Positions 1 through 5,339 of a stretch of 6,975 bases of DNA are shown piece after piece (the first letter of the stretch is position 1; each line of letters starts with the position of its first letter). The position numbers and the translations under genes were made by a program. Under the pieces are notes generated by a model that had not been told where the DNA came from, did no database searches, and saw nothing but the letters and a program-made list of their open reading frames with translations. This stretch comes from Acidimicrobiaceae bacterium (GTDB taxonomy: Bacteria > Actinomycetota > Acidimicrobiia > Acidimicrobiales > Palsa-688), in contig DAHWQF010000173.1 of the NCBI GenBank assembly GCA_027334785.1, positions 1 to 6,975 of the forward strand, given 5' to 3'.

Positions 1-1
1 C

Positions 2-67
2 CTGATTGCCGCGATAGTACTGAATTTTGTTATTAGCACTTACCTGAAGCGGAGAAGCCGGCTATGA
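2..67 (+). CDS. C-terminal end of a sugar ABC transporter permease (partial, 5' end outside window)
   Basis: An open frame enters from the left edge and ends at the TGA at 65-67, giving the 21-residue tail L-I-A-A-I-V-L-N-F-V-I-S-T-Y-L-K-R-R-S-R-L. It is a hydrophobic stretch followed by a basic cytoplasmic tail, which is how RbsC-type permeases usually end. Its stop overlaps the start of the next permease as ATGA (64-67), the usual translationally coupled arrangement of two permease genes in one transporter operon. Only the tail is visible, so the family is inferred from the neighbour and the hydrophobic-then-basic pattern. Confidence 0.7.
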   Translation: MIAAIVLNFVISTYLKRRSRL

Positions 68-1086
68 CCACGGTAGAGGTGGGGGGTTCAGGTGGGCTTC
101 CGGGCCGAACGGTGGCGTGGTTTCGGCAAAGCTTTCTTGGGCGCAGCCGGGAGAGGTTGCGTGTCCTGTATGCTTACCTCGCAGCGGTTGCGCTTTTTGT
201 CATTGGTGAGCTCGTTCACCCCGGCTTCGCCAGCCTAAATAGCATCGAGAGCATCCTTCAGGTCGCTTCGTTCGTGGGCCTGGTGGCCGCTGGAGAGACG
301 TTTGTGATCTTGGTCGGCGGCATTGACCTTTCTGTGCCCTACGTCTTGAACGGCGCGTCCGTTCTGGTTGTGGTGTTGTCGACCGGCCTGCAAAGCCGGG
401 CACTTTTCGCCATTCTGGCTGCACTCGGCATGGGGCTCGGCGTTGGTGTCGTAAATGGCCTTGCCATCGTCTACCTGTCCGTTCCCGCAGTCGTCATGAC
501 GCTCGGCATGAACGGGGTCGTCGAAGGTCTCACCATCGGCTTAACGAACGGCTTCACCTGTTCCGCGTGCGCAGACTCGGCGCCTCCGATAGTTCAAAGC
601 GCGATAGCCGGGCGCCTGCTCGGCATACCAACTGGGCTGTTCGTATGGGCAGCGGTCGTGATCATGGTCAGCGTCATCCTGAGCATGACGACCTTTGGGC
701 GGAGAATTTACGCGGTCGGCAACAACCCGACCGCAAGCCAGCTATCTGGGGTTCCCGTCCGCCTTGTTACCGTCGCCGTTTACGCGCTCTGCGGGTTATT
801 CGCGGCGCTGGCGGGCGTGGCGCTCCTCGGCATTACTGGGCAGTCCTCACTCGGCTTGGGCGACCCGTACCTTTTCCAATCGATCGCTGCGGTGGTGATC
901 GGGGGGGTTTACATACTCGGTGGTCGAGGGCATTACCTCGGCGTCGTAGCCGGGTCAATCAGCCTGGTTGCGCTTATTAGCGTCCTAGAGGCGGTGGACA
1001 TGCCGACTTACGGTCAGAGTATCCTCTACGGCGTCGTCATTCTCGCCCTACTGCTCGCGTATGGGCGAGAAGAGGCGGAAGTGTGA
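64..1086 (+). CDS. ABC transporter permease, RbsC-like (CUT2 / BPD_transp_2 family)
   Basis: This 340-residue inner-membrane protein should form the channel of a ribose/simple-sugar ABC importer. After a hydrophilic N-terminus of about 35 residues come roughly nine to ten hydrophobic segments (about 36-51, 66-86, 93-108, 113-137, 141-160, 189-208, 235-257, 272-285, 292-312, 317-333). Family signatures seen are GGIDLSV (85-91), PAVVMTLGMNG (141-151), the cytoplasmic coupling segment GRRIYAVGNNP (212-222), and AAVVIGGVYILGGRG (275-289). The length is normal for the family. The ATG at 64 overlaps the upstream stop and has GGAG at 51-54, nine bases away, so this start is well supported. The substrate cannot be read from the sequence. 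The adjacent lactonase and dehydratase suggest a sugar, sugar lactone or sugar acid. Confidence 0.93.
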   Translation: MTTVEVGGSGGLPGRTVAWFRQSFLGRSRERLRVLYAYLAAVALFVIGELVHPGFASLNSIESILQVASFVGLVAAGETFVILVGGIDLSVPYVLNGASVLVVVLSTGLQSRALFAILAALGMGLGVGVVNGLAIVYLSVPAVVMTLGMNGVVEGLTIGLTNGFTCSACADSAPPIVQSAIAGRLLGIPTGLFVWAAVVIMVSVILSMTTFGRRIYAVGNNPTASQLSGVPVRLVTVAVYALCGLFAALAGVALLGITGQSSLGLGDPYLFQSIAAVVIGGVYILGGRGHYLGVVAGSISLVALISVLEAVDMPTYGQSILYGVVILALLLAYGREEAEV

Positions 1087-1111
1087 GCGGGAGGAGGCCC
1101 ACAGCGGCATT

Positions 1112-1130
1112 GGGTAAACGGCTTTTACCC
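1112..1130 (+). promoter_or_regulatory. Inverted repeat (7-bp perfect stem) between permease and amidohydrolase genes
   Basis: GGGTAAA (1112-1118), the 5-base loop CGGCT, then TTTACCC (1124-1130) form a perfect inverted repeat in the 61-base gap between permease and amidohydrolase. No T-run follows, so it is not a classical intrinsic terminator. It could be an mRNA hairpin that partly insulates or protects the transporter transcript, or an operator: the GTAAA..TTTAC half-sites resemble those bound by LacI-type repressors. The repeat is directly visible; either role is inference. Confidence 0.5.
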
Positions 1131-1147
1131 GAGGCTAAGCTTTCGTC

Positions 1148-2041
1148 ATGCTAGCCTTTGATATTACCGATGCGCACCACCACCTGTGGGACCTGTCGAA
1201 CCATTACCCGTGGCTCCAAGAATCTGCCGGCGCGCTGCAAGTTCACGGCGACGACACTTCGATCCGTCGCGACTACCTCCTGAGTGACTTTCTTGCAGAC
1301 GTAAACGGGCTGCCCGTCCGGCGCTCCGTTCACATAGAGGCGGGTCCCGCCGACCCAGTCGCCGAGGTCGCTTGGCTCCAAGGGATAGCGGATGAGCATG
1401 GCTACCCCCACGCCATCGTCGCTCGGGCCTTTCTCGATAACCCCGACGCCGAGGAGCAACTTGAGCGCTTGGTCAACTACCGTAACGTGCGCGGGGTGCG
1501 CCACATCGTCAACTGGCATGAGGAGCGGGCGCTGACTTTCACCCAACAACCGGATCTGTTGACGAGCCCGGCCTGGCGCAAAGGCTTCGCCGCTCTCGAG
1601 CGCTTGCAGCTCTCCTTTGACCTCCAGCTCTACCCGCACCAGATGCACGACGCTACGCAACTCGCCATGCAGTTCCCCGGCGTGCAGATCGTGCTCAACC
1701 ACACCGGGATGCCTCTCGGGCGGGACCGAGAAGCGTTCGAGTACTGGCGGGCGGGCATGTCGGGGCTCTCCAAGGCACCGAACGTCACAGTGAAGATCTC
1801 TGGCCTTGGGATGACCGACCATAGCTGGACCGCCGAGTCGATCCGGCCCTACGTGCTCGGTGCCGTCGATCTATTTGGCTGCGAGCGTGCCATGTTTGCC
1901 AGCAACTTTCCGGTGGACAAACTGTATTCTGGGTATTCTTCGCTCTTCAACGCCTTCGACGAGGTGACTGCCCCACTGTCCCAGCAAGAGCGCGAGCAGC
2001 TCTTCTCCAAGACCGCCGAGCGCGTCTACCGGCTGAGCTGA
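1148..2041 (+). CDS. Amidohydrolase family protein (Amidohydro_2), probable sugar lactonase
   Basis: A 297-residue cytoplasmic TIM-barrel hydrolase of the group that includes L-fuconolactonase and 2-pyrone-4,6-dicarboxylate hydrolase. The N-terminal metal-site motif D-A-H-H-H-L-W-D is at residues 8-15 (HxH at 10 and 12). Further family features are VHIEAG (61-66), RGVRHIVNW (115-123), FDLQLYPHQ (157-165), LNHTGMP (183-189), VKISGLG (215-221) and MFASNFPVDK (249-258), where Asn253 takes the place often held by Asp, a change common in fuconolactonase-like members. Family length is 270-300, so it is full length. The ATG at 1148 places the HxH motif correctly; only a weak GAGG (1131-1134) lies upstream. 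It is followed by the enolase-superfamily gene after 5 bases, which fits lactone opening followed by acid-sugar dehydration. The specific substrate is unknown; ester or pyrone hydrolysis is possible. Confidence 0.88.
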   Translation: MLAFDITDAHHHLWDLSNHYPWLQESAGALQVHGDDTSIRRDYLLSDFLADVNGLPVRRSVHIEAGPADPVAEVAWLQGIADEHGYPHAIVARAFLDNPDAEEQLERLVNYRNVRGVRHIVNWHEERALTFTQQPDLLTSPAWRKGFAALERLQLSFDLQLYPHQMHDATQLAMQFPGVQIVLNHTGMPLGRDREAFEYWRAGMSGLSKAPNVTVKISGLGMTDHSWTAESIRPYVLGAVDLFGCERAMFASNFPVDKLYSGYSSLFNAFDEVTAPLSQQEREQLFSKTAERVYRLS

Positions 2042-2046
2042 GCGAC

Positions 2047-3138
2047 ATGGCGCGTATCGAAGAAGCATCTGTGGCGCTGTACGGGCTCCCCCTCGGGCGA
2101 GCGTGGGGCGACCAGACGCACCAGGCCTCAGAGATCGAGGTCGTCATCGTCCGTCTCACCTCAGAGGAAGGGATCGTGGGTGACGGATTTTCGTGGACTG
2201 CGGGCGTTGGGGGCCGGGCAATCGTGTCCCTGGTCGAGAGCGAGATCGTTCCGCGCCTCATGGGCAAAGAAGCGGCTCCCCGGCCACGCTGGCATGAGCT
2301 GTGGCGCGCCCTGCATGACGCGGGTGGGGGCGGGCTCACCACTACGGCCCTAGGGGCCGTGGACATCGCCCTTTGGGATCTTCTGGGCAAGCAGCTGGGG
2401 AGCTCCCTGACAGGCATGCTCGGGCGGTGGCGGGAGACGGTCCAGGCCTACGCCAGCGGGATCGACTTGAACATGTCGATCGAGGAGCTCGAGGAGGAGG
2501 TCCGGCGATGGGTGGGACGGGGCTACGAAGCGGTGAAGATCAAGGTCGGTTCCCCTAGCATCGAAGAGGACCGGCGTCGGGTGGCGAGAGTGCGCAAGAT
2601 AATCGGGGCTCGCCCGCTCATGGTCGACGCGAACCAGGGCTGGGACGTCACGGGGGCCTTGCGAGCGTGCCGCCAGCTCGAGGAGTTCGATCTCACCTGG
2701 ATGGAGGAGCCGCTCGTCTCGGACGACACGCTCGGCCATGCGAAATTGCGGGCAGCCTCTCCGGTGCCGATCGCCGTTGGCGAGAACCTCTACACAGCGT
2801 ACGATTTCAACCGCTATCTTGCCTTGGAAGCGTGCGACTACGCGCAGCCCGACGTGGCCCGGGTGGGGGGGATCACGCCATTTCTCGACATAGCTGCGGT
2901 GACCAGTGCTTGGAACGTGCCCCTTGCGCCGCACTTCATGATGGAGATCACCGGGCAGCTGCTGTGCTGCCTGCCTGGGGCATTTCTCGTTGAGGACGTC
3001 GAGGGCGGCTCGCTCAGCGAACTGGGCGCTCTCAAGGAGGGGATCGCCGTCCAAGAAGGCAGGTTCCACCCTCCGGAGGATCCTGGTCATGGGATCCAGT
3101 TCGACTTCGACGCGATCGGCCCCTTCCGCAAGGCGTGA
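2047..3138 (+). CDS. Enolase-superfamily enzyme, mandelate racemase subgroup (probable acid-sugar dehydratase)
   Basis: A 363-residue protein with the N-terminal capping domain (about 1-125) and a C-terminal barrel. It carries the mandelate-racemase catalytic set almost at the classical numbering: Lys164-x-Lys166 in AVKIKVG, metal ligands Asp194 (MVDANQGW), Glu220 (WMEEPL) and Glu246 (VGENL), the Asp269/His296 dyad (QPDVARVGG; APHFMME) and Glu316 (FLVED). The His-Asp dyad, with no second catalytic Lys after the third ligand, points to the racemase/acid-sugar dehydratase subgroup and not to muconate cycloisomerases. Known members abstract the alpha proton of a sugar acid and yield a 2-keto-3-deoxy acid. 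It starts 5 bases after the amidohydrolase stop with no strong ribosome site, suggesting coupled translation. The substrate is unresolved; racemase or epimerase activity remains possible. Confidence 0.93.
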   Translation: MARIEEASVALYGLPLGRAWGDQTHQASEIEVVIVRLTSEEGIVGDGFSWTAGVGGRAIVSLVESEIVPRLMGKEAAPRPRWHELWRALHDAGGGGLTTTALGAVDIALWDLLGKQLGSSLTGMLGRWRETVQAYASGIDLNMSIEELEEEVRRWVGRGYEAVKIKVGSPSIEEDRRRVARVRKIIGARPLMVDANQGWDVTGALRACRQLEEFDLTWMEEPLVSDDTLGHAKLRAASPVPIAVGENLYTAYDFNRYLALEACDYAQPDVARVGGITPFLDIAAVTSAWNVPLAPHFMMEITGQLLCCLPGAFLVEDVEGGSLSELGALKEGIAVQEGRFHPPEDPGHGIQFDFDAIGPFRKA

Positions 3139-3139
3139 G

Positions 3140-3802
3140 GTGCAGCCACAAACGTCTTTGCCTCCCAACATTGTGCTGGGCGCCGGGAGCGTGGTGGCGT
3201 ACCTGGTCGGGCGTGGGGTCCTACGTGACGCTCGGCTTGTAGAAGTGGAAGTCCTGGGCGGCGGCGTTAGCAATATCGTGCTCGCCGTCCGCAACGGGGA
3301 GAGGGACCTCGTGGTGAAGCAGGCACTGGCGAAGCTGCGCGTGGAAGAAGAATGGTACGCGCCCGAGGAGCGGGCAATGGTTGAGGCGGCGGCGCTCGAA
3401 CTTGCCGAAGGCTTGACACCGGGCGTTGTGCCGCACCTGGTGGACCGGGACGCCCGGCTGCACAGCCTGACAGTGGAGATGGCACCAGCCGGGTGGAGTG
3501 ACTGGAAGCGGCTGTTGTTGAGCGGCGAACAACGTACGTGGGTGGCGAACAGGCTGGGTGAGGTGCTTGCCTGCTGGCACGGGGGCACGTTGGCGCCGGG
3601 CGCGCTGCCTGCAGAGCTTGAGAGCGTCTCGCACTTCGAGCAGCTCCGCCTAGACCCCTACTACGCGACGGTGGCACGGAGGGCGCCGGAGCTTGCTCGT
3701 GATGTACTAGGAGGCTGGCCCGGGCCTTGGGGTCGGTGGCCCATTCGAGCCGCACCTCGTCAGGCTTTTCACCAGAAAGCTCGGTGGAGACGACGCGGGT
3801 GA
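3140..3802 (+). pseudogene. Truncated phosphotransferase (APH/choline-kinase-like), C-terminal half lost
   Basis: The frame begins at GTG 3140, one base after the enolase stop, with AAGG at 3130-3133 six bases upstream; GTG 3173 is an alternative. Residues 1-195 look like the N-terminal half of the aminoglycoside-phosphotransferase fold: a glycine-rich GGGVSNIVLAV loop (40-50), LVVKQALAKLRVEEEW with candidate ATP-binding Lys60, GVVPHLVDRD (95-104), and LACWH (143-147) before HFEQLRLDPYY (165-175). At about base 3700-3722 the match ends and the frame runs 25 codons through antisense transposase DNA to TGA at 3802. The catalytic H-G-D loop and the metal-binding Asp that follow in the family (about 330-380 residues) are absent, so kinase activity is not expected. 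Its operon position implies phosphorylation of a pathway intermediate or related small molecule. The family call is good; the substrate is unknown. Confidence 0.82.
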
Positions 3803-4988
3803 GCCAACGGGGCTTCAATATCTCGGCCACCTCCGCCTCGACTTTCTCCCTGGCTTTGCGGGCCTTGCCGCGCGAGAGGCGGGCGGCCACCTCCGAAAGC
3901 TGGCGCTCGGCCTTGGCGAGGGTCTGGTCGAAGCCCCGGGACTGCTTTTCGTGGAGGCCCTCGGAGTGGGTGACCACGAGGCGGCGGGCCTTGCCGTAGA
4001 CAACCTTTTCGGCCTCGAAGGCCCTGAGGCCGGGGAAGCGCGCCCTGTCCACGGCCCGGTAGCGGGCCTTCGGCACGGCGAGGAGGTCCGGGTGGCCAGA
4101 AGGCGGGAGAGAGCCGACGAAGTGGAGCGGCGGGGAGCCGTCGAGGAGCTCGTAGTTGCCCTCCGAGCTCTGGCCGGCGTCGAAGACCAATGTGAGCCGC
4201 TCCTCGGCCTCCCCCTCTGTGCCCTCGAGGGCGCCGAAGCGGGCGACCAGCTCCTCCACGAGCTCGGGGAACTGGGTGACGTCGGGCTTGTCCCCCGGGT
4301 AGGCCGAGGAGACGAGGGGTACGGCGCCGTCGGTGGAGACCACGAGCCCCAAGCCGACCAGGCGCAGGTCTGCCCTCTTCTGCTTGGCATGGCCACGTTG
4401 CGCGATCGGGGCCCGGTCATTGGCGCTGTCTATGTAGGTGGCGAAATTGGTCATGTCGAGCACCAACCCCGCCAGCGCGATGCCGAGCTCTGCCACCACG
4501 TGGGCGACGACGCGCCGCTCGACCTCTTTCAGCTGCTCTTTGGGGACGAGGTCCATGGCGTCCCAGAAGCGCCGGGGGTCGAGCGCCGAGGGGGTCACCT
4601 TCACCCAGCGGTCGCCGGCGGTCGTGCGCCACCACTCGGAGAACTTCCGCTTGGAGCAGGGGTCGACGACCCGGTTGGCCACCGCCAGGGCGATGTAGGT
4701 CCCGACCGAAGCGGCAGCGTCACTGCGGCGCTCTCCCACCACCTCGTCGACTATCTCGGCGACCCGCATGCGCTCGAGCACCGACCAGACCGCCGCCAGG
4801 TCCCCGAAGGCGAGGTGGCGGGTGCGGTCCGGCTCCCCCGGCCCGCTCCCCGACAGACGGGAGATGACCTCCTCGGCCGGGCCGAGGTAGCGCTGGGAGA
4901 CGATCCGGGGCTTGCCGCCTACCCGAGCGGGCTCGACCAAGTAGTAATAGGTCCTGCCGCCCTGCTTCTTTCCTATGATCGAGGCCAC
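3717..4988 (-). pseudogene. IS1634-family transposase, C-terminally truncated
   Basis: Read on the minus strand from GTG 4988; a TAG lies two codons upstream, so GTG is the only start giving the conserved N-terminus with GRTYYYLVEPARV and KPRIVSQRYLG. Further family features are LVLDMTNFATYID (first catalytic Asp178), LGLVVSTDGAVPLVSSAYPGD (start at 212), LTLVFDAGQSSEGNY (second Asp270) and RVVSTELSGEKPDEVRLEW (398-416). The match stops near residue 424, whereas intact members continue through a C-terminal region carrying the third catalytic residue (Y-R-E-K type), which is missing here. Beyond that the frame stays open through the antisense of the kinase gene down to 3267, giving a 573-codon chimeric frame whose tail is low-complexity Pro/Ser/Arg-rich and not transposase. 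Non-functional remnant. Confidence 0.88.
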
Positions 4989-4995
4989 GTTCTAG

Positions 4996-5024
4996 GTAAT
5001 ACACCAACCGGGACCCCAGGGCAA
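4996..5024 (-). promoter_or_regulatory. Candidate promoter of the transposase remnant (leaderless)
   Basis: On the minus strand, TTGCCC (5019-5024) and TATTAC (4996-5001) are separated by exactly 17 bases. A start about seven bases downstream would fall at or next to the GTG start codon at 4988, and no ribosome-binding sequence is visible there, so a leaderless transcript is likely. Each hexamer matches the sigma70 consensus in 4 of 6 positions, so this is plausible but unproven. Confidence 0.4.
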
Positions 5025-5149
5025 GCATCTGACCTGGGCAAACGCGCTGGTAGTGGCCTATTTTTGCAAATCCCGCGCGGAACGCGGTCAGGGTGCTGGG
5101 TCAGCTAGCCCGGAAACTACCGCTAGCGCCAAATCGAGCCCCAAGTGGC

Positions 5150-5178
5150 TTGCGCTCGGCGGATTGCCGCTCTATCAT
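5150..5178 (+). promoter_or_regulatory. Candidate sigma70-like promoter for the sugar-binding protein operon
   Basis: TTGCGC (5150-5155) and TATCAT (5173-5178) lie exactly 17 bases apart. The -10 box matches the consensus TATAAT in 5 of 6 positions and the -35 box in 3 of 6. The predicted start at about 5184-5186 falls inside the 16-bp palindrome, an arrangement typical of a repressed promoter. The leader to the TTG start would be about 155 bases. Confidence 0.5.
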
Positions 5179-5182
5179 GTTC

Positions 5183-5198
5183 AGACAATCGATTGTCT
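5183..5198. promoter_or_regulatory. 16-bp perfect palindrome, candidate repressor operator
   Basis: AGACAATCGATTGTCT is identical to its own reverse complement over 16 bases and is AT-richer than its surroundings. It covers the predicted transcription start of the binding-protein operon. Length, symmetry and place fit a homodimeric repressor of the GntR or LacI kind that controls sugar uptake genes; which family cannot be told. No regulator gene is in the window. Confidence 0.6.
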
Positions 5199-5210
5199 AG
5201 CTGGCCAGCT
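5199..5210. promoter_or_regulatory. 12-bp perfect palindrome abutting the first
   Basis: AGCTGGCCAGCT is a perfect 12-bp palindrome that begins on the base after the 16-bp palindrome. It may be a second protein site or form a stem near the 5' end of the mRNA. It shares no half-site with the first palindrome, so it is not a repeat of the same operator. Confidence 0.4.
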
Positions 5211-5305
5211 GGCTGGTCGTGCAGTGAAAGGGGTAGATGGTACACGGGCGCGTCGCCGGGGGCCACTTCTGGTGAGCCGTTTCGGACGTGCGCCGAGGCG
5301 CTAGG

Positions 5306-5319
5306 CCGGCGCGTGCCGG
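5306..5319 (+). promoter_or_regulatory. GC-rich hairpin just upstream of the ribosome site
   Basis: CCGGC (5306-5310), tetraloop GCGT, GCCGG (5315-5319) form a five-pair stem, extended by a G-T wobble (5305/5320), ending about six bases before the Shine-Dalgarno. It could stabilise the 5' end of the mRNA or keep the ribosome site exposed. Confidence 0.3.
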
Positions 5320-5325
5320 TACATG

Positions 5326-5332
5326 AGAGGAG
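5326..5332 (+). promoter_or_regulatory. Ribosome binding site that fixes the TTG start of the binding protein
   Basis: AGAGGAG (5326-5332), within a purine run to 5335, sits seven bases before TTG 5340. It is the strongest ribosome site in the window and decides for this start over longer in-frame readings from 5145, which would add 65 residues with no signal-peptide character. Confidence 0.75.
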
Positions 5333-5339
5333 AAGTGCA

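Larger units (their letters stand above)
3717..5072 (-). mobile_element. IS1634-family insertion sequence remnant, one end deleted
   Basis: The stretch holds the 5' part of an IS1634-like transposase gene plus its upstream flank. The inner limit is set by the abrupt change from transposase to kinase coding at about 3715-3722. The outer limit is uncertain: the AT-rich CCTATTTTTGCAAATC at 5057-5072 stands out from its GC-rich surroundings and is my best guess for the terminal region. No matching inverted end or target duplication can be found, because the other end of the element is missing. The element should not transpose by itself. Confidence 0.6.
4989..5339. other. 351-base intergenic regulatory region between transposase and binding-protein gene
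   Basis: No convincing gene is seen here. From left to right it holds the minus-strand transposase promoter, a CCCAGG/CCTGGG inverted repeat (5015-5020 and 5033-5038), the AT-rich patch at 5057-5072 that may mark the IS end, a small CCGCG/CGCGG hairpin (5073-5087), the plus-strand promoter (5150-5178), two abutting palindromes (5183-5210), and a roughly 150-base leader with GC-rich hairpins before the binding-protein start. Short open frames across it lack ribosome sites and family features. Confidence 0.6.

Noticed and set aside
1112..1130. Intrinsic terminator reading of the inverted repeat
   Set aside because: No T-run follows the stem on either strand.
1110..1141. Possible promoter TTGGGT / TAAGCT before the amidohydrolase gene
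   Set aside because: The spacer is 20 bases and the hexamers match the consensus poorly.
1151..1822. 223-codon minus-strand frame inside the amidohydrolase gene
   Set aside because: Fully antisense to a gene with conserved metal-site motifs; no ribosome site or family signal.
2350..3588. 412-codon minus-strand open frame over the enolase and kinase genes
   Set aside because: Shadow of two plus-strand genes with clear family motifs; Ser/Arg/Pro-rich translation, no recognisable domain.
3951..5108. 385-codon plus-strand open frame across the transposase
   Set aside because: Antisense shadow of the transposase gene in GC-rich DNA; the minus frame carries clear IS1634 motifs, while this one is His/Gly/Asp-rich with no domain.
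5145..5339. 65-residue N-terminal extension of the binding protein from 5145
   Set aside because: It runs through the promoter and palindromes; TTG 5340 has a strong ribosome site and begins a normal Sec signal peptide.
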